A stretch of 37,276 nt of DNA from Fibrobacter succinogenes (GTDB taxonomy: Bacteria > Fibrobacterota > Fibrobacteria > Fibrobacterales > Fibrobacteraceae): contig CACXXH010000019.1 of NCBI GenBank assembly GCA_902771595.1, forward strand, positions 1 through 37,276, given 5' to 3'. The position numbers were made by a program, and so were the translations under genes. This document shows, piece after piece, positions 1-8,962 of the stretch. Each line of letters begins with the position of its first letter. Position 1 is the first letter of the stretch. The notes under the pieces are model-generated. The model did no database searches. It was not told the DNA's origin and saw only the letters and a list, made by a program, of their open reading frames with translations.

Positions 1-201
1 AGCGCTCCGGTATCACCGGTTACACCGGTCACACCTGTTTCCCCTGTGGTTCCCACTAAGGGAACCGCCTATGTTACCAGCACCAATGGAAAGCCCGTAC
101 GCCTGCGTTCCGGTCCTGGAACGCATTACGGCATTCTCGGTGCCTTCCTTTACACCCGTAAACACTTTCGTGGGCTTGGCGGGGGCAACCTCCCGGTTTA
201 A
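1..201 (+). CDS. C-terminal end of an SH3-like (bacterial SH3) protein, partial
   Basis: The reading frame is open from the window edge to a TAA at 199-201. The visible part is a Pro/Val/Thr linker (PVSPVTPVTPVSPVVP) followed by a segment like the start of a bacterial SH3 domain, with RLRSGPGTHYGILG matching the usual 'lnvRsGPGt.y.vig' strand. Such domains usually bind peptidoglycan or partner proteins in secreted proteins. The frame ends soon after this motif, before the rest of a normal SH3 fold, so the domain is short or frameshifted. A different frame stays open across 201-257 and stops in an ATGA overlap with the next gene. The N-terminus lies outside the window. The SH3 identity is moderate, and no specific function can be given. 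Confidence 0.5.
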   Translation, partial: SAPVSPVTPVTPVSPVVPTKGTAYVTSTNGKPVRLRSGPGTHYGILGAFLYTRKHFRGLGGGNLPV

Positions 202-256
202 AAGGCTATTTTTCTCTTGTAACCGATTCGCGGCCCTGTGCCGCAAAGGATAAAAC

Positions 257-991
257 ATGATTGACGTAAAGGGAAAATGGTGCCTGATTACCGGCGGTTG
301 CCGCGGGGTCGGTCGCCTGACCGCCATCGAGATGGCGAAATTGGGTGCAAATATCATCTTGCAGGGCCGCGACAAGGCCCATGCCGAGCCGGTGCTGGCC
401 GAAATCAAGAAGCTCGGTGTGGAAGGTCGTGCCGTGGGCTGCAACCTGGAAAATGAGTCCGAAATCGACGCCGCCCTTGCTGAAATCGACAGCTGGGGCG
501 TGCAGGTGGACCTGGTGTTCAACAACGCGGGTCTCATGAGCCACTACTTTACCGACTACCTCACCAACACCATGGACGATTTCCACCATGCCATGGCGGT
601 GAACTTCTTTGCTCCCATCAAGATTGCCTACCACTTTTTGCCGGGCATGATCAAGCGTGGTTTTGGCCGCATGCAGCTCACTACCAGCGGTATCGCCAAC
701 GAGCCGGAACTGATGGGTTACGCCTGTGCCAAGGCCGCCCTCACCAAGTTCGTGAAGGATTTCGCCTGCAAGCTCAACGGTACCGATGTTATGATGAACG
801 TGATGGACCCGGGTTGGCTCCGTACGGACCTTGGCGGCCCCAATGCCCCCAACGCTCCTGAAAGCGTGATTCCCGGCTCCATGGTCTCCATGATGCTGGA
901 CGACAAGAAGAGCGGCCGCTGGTTCAGCGCCCAGGAATTTACGGGCATGAGCCTTGCCGATGCTGTTGAAAAAGGCAAGTCCATCGAATAG
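257..991 (+). CDS. SDR-family NAD(P)-dependent oxidoreductase
   Basis: A 244-residue classical short-chain dehydrogenase with a Rossmann fold. The cofactor-binding TGGCRGVG motif (TGxxxGxG) lies at 12-19 and NNAG at 89-92. The catalytic residues are Ser144 (TTSGIA), Tyr155 and Lys159 (YACAK), followed by the PGW.RTD loop at 185-191. Length is normal for the family. The start is supported by an AAAGGA-like ribosome-binding site just upstream. The substrate cannot be read from the sequence, because SDRs act on many alcohols, ketones and sugars. It sits directly behind the SH3-like gene and before a strong hairpin terminator, so the two may share a transcript. The family call is secure and the substrate is unknown. 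Confidence 0.93.
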   Translation: MIDVKGKWCLITGGCRGVGRLTAIEMAKLGANIILQGRDKAHAEPVLAEIKKLGVEGRAVGCNLENESEIDAALAEIDSWGVQVDLVFNNAGLMSHYFTDYLTNTMDDFHHAMAVNFFAPIKIAYHFLPGMIKRGFGRMQLTTSGIANEPELMGYACAKAALTKFVKDFACKLNGTDVMMNVMDPGWLRTDLGGPNAPNAPESVIPGSMVSMMLDDKKSGRWFSAQEFTGMSLADAVEKGKSIE

Positions 992-1022
992 AATTTCTTC
1001 TACTGATTCTCCTTGAAGAAAG

Positions 1023-1048
1023 AAGGCTTCCCGATACCGGGAAGCCTT
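1023..1048 (+). terminator. Rho-independent terminator after the SDR gene
   Basis: A perfect 10-bp stem AAGGCTTCCC / GGGAAGCCTT encloses the 6-nt loop GATACC. It is followed by TTCTCTT. It lies 32 bases after the SDR stop codon. Confidence 0.8.
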
Positions 1049-1060
1049 TTCTCTTATAAT

Positions 1061-1088
1061 GTCATTCCCGGCTTGGCCGGGAATCTCC
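1061..1088. repeat. REP-like palindrome
   Basis: ATTCCCGGC / GCCGGGAAT forms a 9-bp perfect stem around a 3-nt TTG loop, within the context GTC-stem-CTCC. This form is typical of short dispersed palindromic repeats. It sits between the SDR terminator and the next repeat, in the gap between two converging genes. Only one copy is seen in this window. Confidence 0.55.
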
Positions 1089-1110
1089 TTTTAGCCAGGA
1101 GCCTTAATCC

Positions 1111-1150
1111 GTGAGCCACAAGCGGCTCGTCTTAACGAGCCGTGGTGGCG
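1111..1150. repeat. Composite palindromic repeat, copy 1 (CGGCTCG stem)
   Basis: Contains the hairpin CGGCTCG-TCTTAA-CGAGCCG at 1123-1142, flanked by GTGAGCCACAAG on the left and TGGTGGCGA on the right. The same element occurs in the opposite orientation at 37158-37199, with two stem base pairs changed in a compensatory way. A relative lies at 22047-22066. Just downstream, GCTTTGGC (1154-1161) and GCCAAAGC (1189-1196) form a further inverted repeat that runs into the leuB stop codon. Confidence 0.7.
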
Positions 1151-1184
1151 AGAGCTTTGGCGTACCGGAGATGCAGTTCCTGCA

Positions 1185-2306
<1,122 letters not shown>

Positions 2307-2355
2307 TCAAATTTAGTAAAATTATGGGTGAAGGGCACTTTTTTGCGGGTGATGT

Positions 2356-3516
2356 ATGCTTTATAGAGTTCTGATTCTTTTGATTTTAGCGATTTTGGCA
2401 GGGTGTGGCCAGCAGGCCGAGACGGCTGATACGAAAAAGAAGCCTGTGCAAATGTCTGCCGAACCTCCTGTTTCGTTTAAGACCTATAGCGTCATGGATT
2501 CTGCCAATCTCGAAAAATTTTTTGAGTTTGACGAAAAAAAGACCATGTACAGCAAGGAAATCCAGAAGGTCCTAGATGATGTCGAACGTCTGTTTGGAAA
2601 GCGCGATTCGTCTGATAAATTGAATAGCGGCAAGCAGATTTATTATAAGGTCTGTTATTCCGATATTGATGGTTTTACGATTAGGCATCCGTGTTCCTTA
2701 GATTCTACGTTGCTTGTAAATATCGTGAGAAAGTTCAACTATGCCGACTCGTTAAAGGGAATCAAAGTAAAGCCTGATTTGATTGCGTATTCGAAATCAA
2801 GTGATTTTCTGGAAAGTTCAAAAATGTTCCTGAACGAGGATGGCTCCATAGAGTCCATGTGCTCTTCAAAAGATGGGAAGACGTGTGATGATCTATTTGT
2901 TAAGGCGTCTGTTTCAAAGAAATTTTTCCCTGATATTGCGCTTCCAAATGATACCAATCATTTAGAGTGGATTAGCCCATGGCCATTCAAAGAGCGTATA
3001 GACGAATCATTTTTTATTGAAAAATTTGAAATAGATTCTTTTCTGACATCATCGAATGAACGGCTTGTAGAACGAATGTATCGAAAAGAAGAGCGTAACT
3101 CTATTATTCCTTTTGAAATGTGCTACGAAGACGGTTTTGCCAAACCTTGCGGACTTTCCAAGAAAGTATATTCTCGTGTAAAAGAATCCATGAAACGAAA
3201 TAATTTTAAAATCGTTGCTGCGACATTCCAGAGGGCACTAACCATTAGGCAATTTGCCATAGGCGGGATATCCAGTAAGCATTTCTGCAAGTCTAATGAC
3301 GGCTCACAGTGTAGCGAACTTTATGTTTTGGTTGATAGGGATTATGACGAAGAAGATATGTATGGCAGCTTTTTTGCCTTGTACCGTTTTGACCTGAAGG
3401 ACTTCACGTTTATTCAAGAAGACTTGGGCCACGAAGACATGATGCCAGAAAGTGAACATGACTTGTATCGAAAAGACGGTACTTTTGTAGCTCGAGAAAA
3501 AACAATCAAAAATTAA
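2356..3516 (+). CDS. Lipoprotein of unknown function with an internal duplication
   Basis: A 386-residue predicted lipoprotein. A hydrophobic N-terminus ends in the lipobox LAGC, with the lipidated Cys at 17. No known catalytic family is recognised. The mature part seems to hold two related halves of about 150 residues. Each half has a CY.D...PC.L segment (Cys100/113 and Cys256/265) and then a C-x-S-x-D-G-x-x-C-x-[DE]-L segment (Cys169/177 and Cys311/319). The cysteine pairs could form disulphides outside the cytoplasm. By eye its base composition is clearly more AT-rich than that of leuB or pepA, which may mean transfer or weak expression. No strong ribosome-binding site is seen before the ATG. 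Localisation is likely and the role is unknown. Confidence 0.8.
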   Translation: MLYRVLILLILAILAGCGQQAETADTKKKPVQMSAEPPVSFKTYSVMDSANLEKFFEFDEKKTMYSKEIQKVLDDVERLFGKRDSSDKLNSGKQIYYKVCYSDIDGFTIRHPCSLDSTLLVNIVRKFNYADSLKGIKVKPDLIAYSKSSDFLESSKMFLNEDGSIESMCSSKDGKTCDDLFVKASVSKKFFPDIALPNDTNHLEWISPWPFKERIDESFFIEKFEIDSFLTSSNERLVERMYRKEERNSIIPFEMCYEDGFAKPCGLSKKVYSRVKESMKRNNFKIVAATFQRALTIRQFAIGGISSKHFCKSNDGSQCSELYVLVDRDYDEEDMYGSFFALYRFDLKDFTFIQEDLGHEDMMPESEHDLYRKDGTFVAREKTIKN

Positions 3517-3581
3517 CGTGTAATCCGCACTTGTTTTTCGGTGCCGTTTCTAACGGAGCGGAGCATCTTGTCAATATGCAA

Positions 3582-3603
3582 AAAGGAACCTTGCGGTTCC
3601 TTT
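3582..3603 (-). terminator. Hairpin terminator for the cysteine-rich lipoprotein gene
   Basis: A 9-bp perfect stem AAAGGAACC / GGTTCCTTT surrounds a TTGC loop. On the minus strand it ends in a run of five T, 22 bases past the stop at 3625. It may also stop the converging plus-strand lipoprotein transcript. Confidence 0.75.
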
Positions 3604-3624
3604 CTGCTTGTTTTGGCTTTGAAA

Positions 3625-5271
3625 TTATTCGTCGGCAGCGGTGCTCTGGGGCTTAGCGCAGCGGTCCCTAGACCAGTTGGTTTGCTTGAAGCAGGCACTT
3701 CTGGTGTAACAACATCCCTCGGCGTTGTTAGTTGTTATTTCGCAATTGCAAGCGATTCCGTCTCCTTCCTTCTCTTCGTCGATAAGTTCACCGTTAGCGC
3801 AGACCACCATGAATCCGCCTTTGTGATAACTTGTGTTGATGCAGGTCTGCAGGGTGTTGTGGCATTTGCCGAAGTAGGTTCCCAAGGCGTTGCACGATAC
3901 GCGGCGCGTCTCGTTTGTAAGGTCAAACTCGAAAGGCCCCACTCGGTCATTAACGTCAGTGTGGGTATAGTCTTTCCAGTTGTATCCTGTAACGGTCTTC
4001 ACGGCCATTTTTTCTTCGGGAATCAGGGCCTTCCATTTATTTTTCGTTTCGAAATCCCTGAACGGCGGGTAGTCGGGATCTTCATCCTTGAGAATTTGTT
4101 TGCAACGTTTCTCGTCGTAGCAGGGGTTTGGATTGGAGGGAGATCCCACCATTGGTTCACCCCAGCATGGATCACAATCAGAACATTGGTTTATGTCGCA
4201 TTCGTAATCCATTATCTGTGGATCGGTGCCCTCTCTACAAGCGACGGGACATTTGTAATTGTCCTTGTCGAGCGGGTCGAACTTGTTATGGAGCCGTTCC
4301 CATTGCCCGTCGACGCACCTGTACATGACGGCATTGTTGTTGTTGTCGTTGTCGCACCTCAGTTCGCCGTTCAGGCACTCGCCGCAGATGGCCTTGTCGG
4401 TACGGCACGACTTGTTGCCGCATATGGAAACGGCCTTCTTGGCTTCGCCGGCGACGCACTCGTAGACGGTTCCCTTTCCTGTTTCATCGTTGGTGCAGGT
4501 GTGTTCGTAGTTCGTGCACGCGCCGCAACCGTTGTCGCGCGGGTCGCAGGATTTATCGCCGCAGCTTTCGGTCACCTTCTTGCCCTTTTCGCAGCGGGTG
4601 ACTGTTGCGTGGAATTTCTTGTCTTCGGTACAGGTCTGTACGTCGTTGACGCATTCGCCGCAGTCCGTGCCCTTTTCGTTACAAGATACCGTTCCGCATG
4701 AGCGGTTCACGAGAACGCCCTTTACGCATTCCTTGACGATGCCGATTCCTACGGGGCTATCGGAGCAGGTGCTCTTGTAGCTGTCGTCGCATTCGCTTTC
4801 AGCTGTGCTAATCGGGTTCGCGCATTTCTTGGTCACGGTGTTGCAGACGGAACCGACGTCGCATATTTCTTCGCTGCAGACGCAGATGCCGTCCTTTTCT
4901 TTACCGCCCGAGGCTTCGCAGAGCTTGACGAAGTTCTTGAGGTCTTCTTCCGAAGCCGACGATGAACTGCTCTTGGTGCTGGAGGAACTCTTCTTGCCCG
5001 AAGAGGAGGACTTAGCCTTGCCCGACGAACTTGTCGTGCTGGTGTCTTCGACGGGGCGCCACTTATTTTCATCGCAAAAATATTCTGCGTCCTGTTCCTT
5101 GGCATATACGGTATCGCCTTGGTTGTCCTCGCCGCAGGTTCCCAGTTCGTAAATTGAGTTTACTTCGGTGATGACCTTACGTCCGGAGGAATCGTCATCG
5201 CCGCAGGCAGTGAAAAGGAATGTTGCGCCGAGCAGAGCAACACCGGAAATAATGAAGGCTGATTTTTTCAT
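3625..5271 (-). CDS. Cysteine-rich repeat lipoprotein with poly-Ser linker
   Basis: A 548-residue predicted lipoprotein with a signal peptide ending FTAC (Cys23). A small N-terminal part (about 30-77) is followed by a Ser/Lys linker (about 78-108) and then by cysteine-rich repeats. The clearest repeats begin at Cys192, Cys237 and Cys284. Each is 45-47 residues with the pattern CG..SC.....CG.C.N....C.........C. A partial unit precedes them and a related unit is seen near 460-500. Disulphide-rich surface adhesins or binding proteins look like this, but no named family is recognised. The gene follows pepA by 28 bases and has a CGGAG ribosome-binding site, so read-through from pepA is possible. 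Poly-Ser linkers are a hallmark of Fibrobacter secreted proteins (recalled, not searched). Confidence 0.82.
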   Translation of the reverse strand: MKKSAFIISGVALLGATFLFTACGDDDSSGRKVITEVNSIYELGTCGEDNQGDTVYAKEQDAEYFCDENKWRPVEDTSTTSSSGKAKSSSSGKKSSSSTKSSSSSASEEDLKNFVKLCEASGGKEKDGICVCSEEICDVGSVCNTVTKKCANPISTAESECDDSYKSTCSDSPVGIGIVKECVKGVLVNRSCGTVSCNEKGTDCGECVNDVQTCTEDKKFHATVTRCEKGKKVTESCGDKSCDPRDNGCGACTNYEHTCTNDETGKGTVYECVAGEAKKAVSICGNKSCRTDKAICGECLNGELRCDNDNNNNAVMYRCVDGQWERLHNKFDPLDKDNYKCPVACREGTDPQIMDYECDINQCSDCDPCWGEPMVGSPSNPNPCYDEKRCKQILKDEDPDYPPFRDFETKNKWKALIPEEKMAVKTVTGYNWKDYTHTDVNDRVGPFEFDLTNETRRVSCNALGTYFGKCHNTLQTCINTSYHKGGFMVVCANGELIDEEKEGDGIACNCEITTNNAEGCCYTRSACFKQTNWSRDRCAKPQSTAADE

Positions 5272-5299
5272 GTCGGCTCCGTTTTTGCTGTGAGGCTGT

Positions 5300-6754
5300 T
5301 TAGTTTAGGCTCATTTCTCTTGCAAGTTCGATAAGCGTCTGTACGCCGAAGCCGGTTGCGCCGTATTCGGTGTACTTCCACTTCTTGGTTGTAAACGCGG
5401 TACCTGCGATGTCCCAGTGGGCCCAGGCGGTATTTTCGGGCACGAATTCCTGCAAGAAGAGCGCGGCGGCGATTGCTCCGGCGTCGCTACCCGTGTTCTT
5501 GAGGTCGGCGAACTTGTCCTTGAGCGCGTCGGCGTATTCTTCTTCGAGCGGCATGCTCCAGAACTTTTCGCAGCACGCTTCGCCGCAGTTGATGACCTTC
5601 AGGCCGAGGTCGTCGTCGTTGCTGAAGAACCCGGTGATGGCGTAACCGAGGGCGCGCACCATGGCTCCCGTGAGGGTGGCGATGTCGATGATGTGCGTTG
5701 CTCCGATTTCGCCCGCTTCGGCGAGCCCGTCGCTGAGCACCAGGCGGCCTTCGGCGTCGGTGTTGTCGACCATGACGGTCTTGCCGTTCTTGGCCTTGAA
5801 AATGTCGCCCGGCAGGACGGACTTGTTGCCGATGGCGTTTTCGGCGAGGCAGCAGACGGCGCTCACGTGTATGGGGAGCTTAAGAGTCGCGATGGCCTGG
5901 ATGGCGGCGAGCGCGGTGGCGGCACCGCTCATGTCGCTGATCATCTCGGGCATGGATTTGGGCGGCTTGAGGCAGAGGCCGCCGGTATCGAAGGTGAGGC
6001 CCTTGCCGACGATGACGAGGTGGTCCTTGGACGTGCGTTTGGCGGGCTTGTAGTCGAGCGTAATCATGTAGGGCTCGTGCGAACTGCCCTTGCCGACAGT
6101 CACGTGTCCCAAGAAGCCTTCCTTTTCGAGCTGCTTCATGTCGCGCACCTTGATGGAAAGGCCCGGCGTGTACTTCGCGATGGTCTTTGCATTTTCGACG
6201 AATTCGGCGGGGTAGAGGTCGGCGGCGCAGGTGTTGATGAGGTTCTTCGTGAGGACGACCGCCTTGTTTTCGATGGCGACTTCTTCGGCGATTTGCTTGA
6301 ATGCGGCCGCGCGTTCGCCCGCGACAATCTCGTAGGTCACCTGGAAATTCGGCTTTTGCTTGCTCTTGTAGGCGTCGAACTTGTATTCGGCGTAGTGGAG
6401 CCCGTGGAGGATGGCCTTGAACTGTTCTTCGGCGCAGTCGGCGAGCATCAGGCTCACGCAGCTGATCTGTTTTTTCATCGCCTTCTGGGCGAGGCGGTAG
6501 CCTGCCATGCGCAGGTGGTCGAGGTTCGAGAGACCGCGTTCCTTGGCGGCGTCTACGAAAATAGTCGGCTTGTCGTCAATTTCGAGGTATTCGAGGTCTT
6601 CAAAGGGGCCGTCCTGCATGCCGTTGAGTACCGATTCGGCCTGTTTTTCACCGACTTCGGTGAGAATGTTCGAAAACTGGATGGACTTTTTTACGAAAAA
6701 TAGGGCATAGGCGTTCGCCTTGCCGGATTCCTTGATGCAAATATTGAGATTCAT
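5300..6754 (-). CDS. pepA: Leucyl aminopeptidase, M17 family
   Basis: A 484-residue cytosolic aminopeptidase that removes N-terminal residues from peptides using two metal ions. The C-terminal catalytic domain is clear. It has VGKGLTFDTGGLCLKP, with the metal-binding Lys and Asp, then MSDMSGAA and the family signature NTDAEGRLVL, followed by ATLTGAMVRALG. The N-terminal 160 residues form the less conserved M17 N-domain. Length is typical. No ribosome-binding site is seen. Instead TATTAT (minus strand, 6762-6767) ends 7 nt before the ATG, which suggests a leaderless transcript. The cysteine-rich lipoprotein gene lies immediately downstream. Confidence 0.95.
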   Translation of the reverse strand: MNLNICIKESGKANAYALFFVKKSIQFSNILTEVGEKQAESVLNGMQDGPFEDLEYLEIDDKPTIFVDAAKERGLSNLDHLRMAGYRLAQKAMKKQISCVSLMLADCAEEQFKAILHGLHYAEYKFDAYKSKQKPNFQVTYEIVAGERAAAFKQIAEEVAIENKAVVLTKNLINTCAADLYPAEFVENAKTIAKYTPGLSIKVRDMKQLEKEGFLGHVTVGKGSSHEPYMITLDYKPAKRTSKDHLVIVGKGLTFDTGGLCLKPPKSMPEMISDMSGAATALAAIQAIATLKLPIHVSAVCCLAENAIGNKSVLPGDIFKAKNGKTVMVDNTDAEGRLVLSDGLAEAGEIGATHIIDIATLTGAMVRALGYAITGFFSNDDDLGLKVINCGEACCEKFWSMPLEEEYADALKDKFADLKNTGSDAGAIAAALFLQEFVPENTAWAHWDIAGTAFTTKKWKYTEYGATGFGVQTLIELAREMSLN

Positions 6755-6761
6755 GTTTAAA

Positions 6762-6767
6762 ATAATA
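6762..6767 (-). promoter_or_regulatory. Candidate -10 element for a leaderless pepA transcript
   Basis: TATTAT on the minus strand is separated from the pepA ATG by 7 nt (TTTAAAC). The usual start of transcription would fall at or next to the A of ATG. No Shine-Dalgarno sequence is present. Inferred from spacing only. Confidence 0.4.
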
Positions 6768-6869
6768 GCAATTTTTTACTTACGAGGGCTCTGCGGGCGT
6801 GGTCTTGCCTTTTGGGACTTCGAAAAAAATGATTTTTTGAAAAAAGAATGGTGCTTTTCGGCTTTTTTT

Positions 6870-6878
6870 TGCTATAAT
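6870..6878 (+). promoter_or_regulatory. Extended -10 promoter for the outer-membrane protein gene
   Basis: TGCTATAAT is an extended -10 (TGn before a perfect TATAAT). It ends 29 bases before the ATG at 6908. A GGAGGG ribosome-binding site lies between them at 6898-6903. No good -35 is seen at normal spacing, which is common with extended -10 promoters. Confidence 0.6.
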
Positions 6879-6907
6879 GATAAATGAATATCCAAACGGA
6901 GGGTTAT

Positions 6908-7936
6908 ATGAACAAGAAAGTGACAACACTTGGGATTGTTATGGTATCGGCGGTGCTCGCGTTCGCGCAGGCTCCCGCCACGGCACCGGCGGCTCAGCCC
7001 GCCGAAGCTCCTGCAGTAGCCGCTGAGGCTCCTGCTGAACCTGCTCCTGCAGCCGAAGCGCCAGCTCCGGCCCCGAGCGATGTTGTCGCAGCCCCCGTCG
7101 AGCAGCCCGGAGCGGAATCCGCCCCGGTCGTGCAAGATGCCCCGGTTGCTGAACCTGTCGAAGCCCAGCCTGCTCCGGTTGTCGAATCCGACCTGTATGG
7201 CGACATGCCCGCTCCTGTGGCCGTACGCGGTGTCGATGCCTCGACTGGAGAAGTCTATGGCAATCCGGCTCCTGCCGTAGTCCGTAAGCCGGCGCCCAGG
7301 AAGGCAGAATACCGCCCGAGCAGAGAACGCGTCCCGATGAAATTCACCTTCGGTGCGCAGGGCTTCATCGGCATGAACACGCTTTATGAAGACAATGATT
7401 ACAACGAATCTTACAGCGGTGTTGCCTGGAAGGTCGGTGCTTTCGCCTTGTTCCCGCTGAACGAATACATGATGGGCTTCAAGATTGGTGCTCTTTACGA
7501 CCATTCCGATGCTAGCGGTTCTTACCTGTATGACGAGAGAGAGTCCAAGGAGAGTTACATCAAGTTCGTGATGGACCGTATTTCGGTGCCGATGCTGTTC
7601 GTGCTGAAATCGCCCTATGCCAGTTTCACGGTTGATTTCGGTGCGCTGGTTTCTATCCCTGTGCGTGATATTTTCCATTATAAGAAAGAAAATTCCAAAG
7701 GAGAACTGGAACCGAAGTCTGCGGACATGATGGCCGCGATTAACGATAAACGCAATTCTGCCGACTTCGCGCTCCTGCTCGGGATCACCATCAAGGCTAA
7801 TCGCTACATGTCGTTCGATATCCGCTACGAATACGGTTTCTCGAAGTACTATAGCGACGTCGACGAGAATGATTGGCGCATCAACGATATTACCTCTAGC
7901 ACGCTGCTTCTCGGGTTCTCCTTCTACGCACTGTAA
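6908..7936 (+). CDS. Outer-membrane beta-barrel protein with Ala/Pro-rich linker
   Basis: A 342-residue predicted outer-membrane protein. The ATG at 6908 is chosen because GGAGGG stands just before it and the protein then begins with a clean signal peptide (MNKKVTTLG..., cleavage after AFA near residue 20). About 100 residues rich in Ala, Pro and Glu follow, probably an extended periplasmic spacer. The C-terminal 200 residues have alternating hydrophobic strands such as FTFGAQGFIGM, AFALFPL and MSFDIRYEYGF, and end in LLLGFSFYAL, as expected for a small porin-like barrel. No specific family name is safe. It may be co-transcribed with the exchanger gene 4 bases downstream. Confidence 0.8.
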   Translation: MNKKVTTLGIVMVSAVLAFAQAPATAPAAQPAEAPAVAAEAPAEPAPAAEAPAPAPSDVVAAPVEQPGAESAPVVQDAPVAEPVEAQPAPVVESDLYGDMPAPVAVRGVDASTGEVYGNPAPAVVRKPAPRKAEYRPSRERVPMKFTFGAQGFIGMNTLYEDNDYNESYSGVAWKVGAFALFPLNEYMMGFKIGALYDHSDASGSYLYDERESKESYIKFVMDRISVPMLFVLKSPYASFTVDFGALVSIPVRDIFHYKKENSKGELEPKSADMMAAINDKRNSADFALLLGITIKANRYMSFDIRYEYGFSKYYSDVDENDWRINDITSSTLLLGFSFYAL

Positions 7937-7939
7937 AAT

Positions 7940-8953
7940 ATGATTCTTCCTATTGTTGCTGTACTTCTGGGGCTGGGGGTTCTAGTTTGGAGTGCGGACA
8001 AGTTTGTCGATGGAGCTGTCGGTGTCGCGCGTTTCTGCGGCATGAGCACGCTCCTTATCGGCATGGTAATCGTCGGATTCGGAACGTCGGCTCCGGAGAT
8101 GGTGGTCTCAGCCCTGTCTGCGATGCAGAACGCTCCCGAACTGGCTCTCGGTAATGCCTATGGCAGCAACATAGCGAACATAGCTTTGATTCTCGGCATG
8201 ACGGCGATCGTATCCCCGGTCGTCGTTGTTCGTAAGGCCCTGTTTCGGGACCTCCCGATTCTCCTGGCCGTAACGGCGCTTTCGTTCGTGTTGATGATGA
8301 ACGGTTCTGTCAGTCGCATGGATGGCTTCATTTTGCTTGCTGTCTTTGTTGTTGTCATGTCGTTCAGTATTTGGAACGAGACGAGGCGCAAGTCAGGGAA
8401 CGAAATGACGGAAGAGGTTCATTTGGCTGAGACGGAACACTCAGAAAAAACTTCGTTGGGAAAGTCAATCCTGTGGCTCTTGCTTGGACTGGCGCTCTTG
8501 GTTGCCAGTTCGCGTGCGCTCGTTTGGGGTGCTGTCGAGATTGCCCGCGCGCTCGGCGTGAGCGACCTTCTGATTGGCCTTACCATCGTGGCGGTGGGGA
8601 CTTCGCTCCCGGAACTAGCGAGTTCCATTGCCGCTGCCCGCAAGGGCGAAAACGATCTTGCTTTCGGGAACATCATCGGTTCGAACCTGTTCAATACGCT
8701 TATGGTCGTAGGCATCGCTGCGACAATTTCGCCGATGCAATCTTTTGAACATTCAGTACTCAACCGCGATATGCCAGTGATGGCCGTGTTGACCGTCTTG
8801 CTGTTGCTGTTCGGGCTCCCCGTGCGCAAAAAGAGGTTAGACGCTAGCGGTCATCGTATCGGTCGCATTAATCGCATCGAAGGTGCGACGTTCCTCGCCA
8901 TATATGTCGGATATATCGGGTTCCTGATTGCACAGGCCACTGGAAAGATTTAA
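7940..8953 (+). CDS. Calcium/sodium antiporter, CaCA family (YrbG-like)
   Basis: A 337-residue inner-membrane protein with about ten membrane segments in two inverted halves. Each half holds the alpha-repeat motif of Na+/Ca2+ exchangers. The first is GFGTSAPEMVVSALSA with GNAYGSNIANIALILG (about residues 47-85). The second is AVGTSLPELASSIAA with GNIIGSNLFNTLMVVG. The conserved acidic residues in the two PE motifs bind the ion. An acidic cytoplasmic loop separates the halves. The gene starts three bases after the barrel-protein stop with no clear ribosome-binding site, suggesting translational coupling. The ion specificity is inferred from the family. Confidence 0.93.
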   Translation: MILPIVAVLLGLGVLVWSADKFVDGAVGVARFCGMSTLLIGMVIVGFGTSAPEMVVSALSAMQNAPELALGNAYGSNIANIALILGMTAIVSPVVVVRKALFRDLPILLAVTALSFVLMMNGSVSRMDGFILLAVFVVVMSFSIWNETRRKSGNEMTEEVHLAETEHSEKTSLGKSILWLLLGLALLVASSRALVWGAVEIARALGVSDLLIGLTIVAVGTSLPELASSIAAARKGENDLAFGNIIGSNLFNTLMVVGIAATISPMQSFEHSVLNRDMPVMAVLTVLLLLFGLPVRKKRLDASGHRIGRINRIEGATFLAIYVGYIGFLIAQATGKI

Positions 8954-8962
8954 TTCCTGCAC

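Noticed and set aside
5417..6703. Long open frame opposite pepA (428 codons)
   Set aside because: It lies entirely antisense to a clear M17 peptidase and its translation shows no family motif. Long antisense frames arise from GC-rich codon bias.
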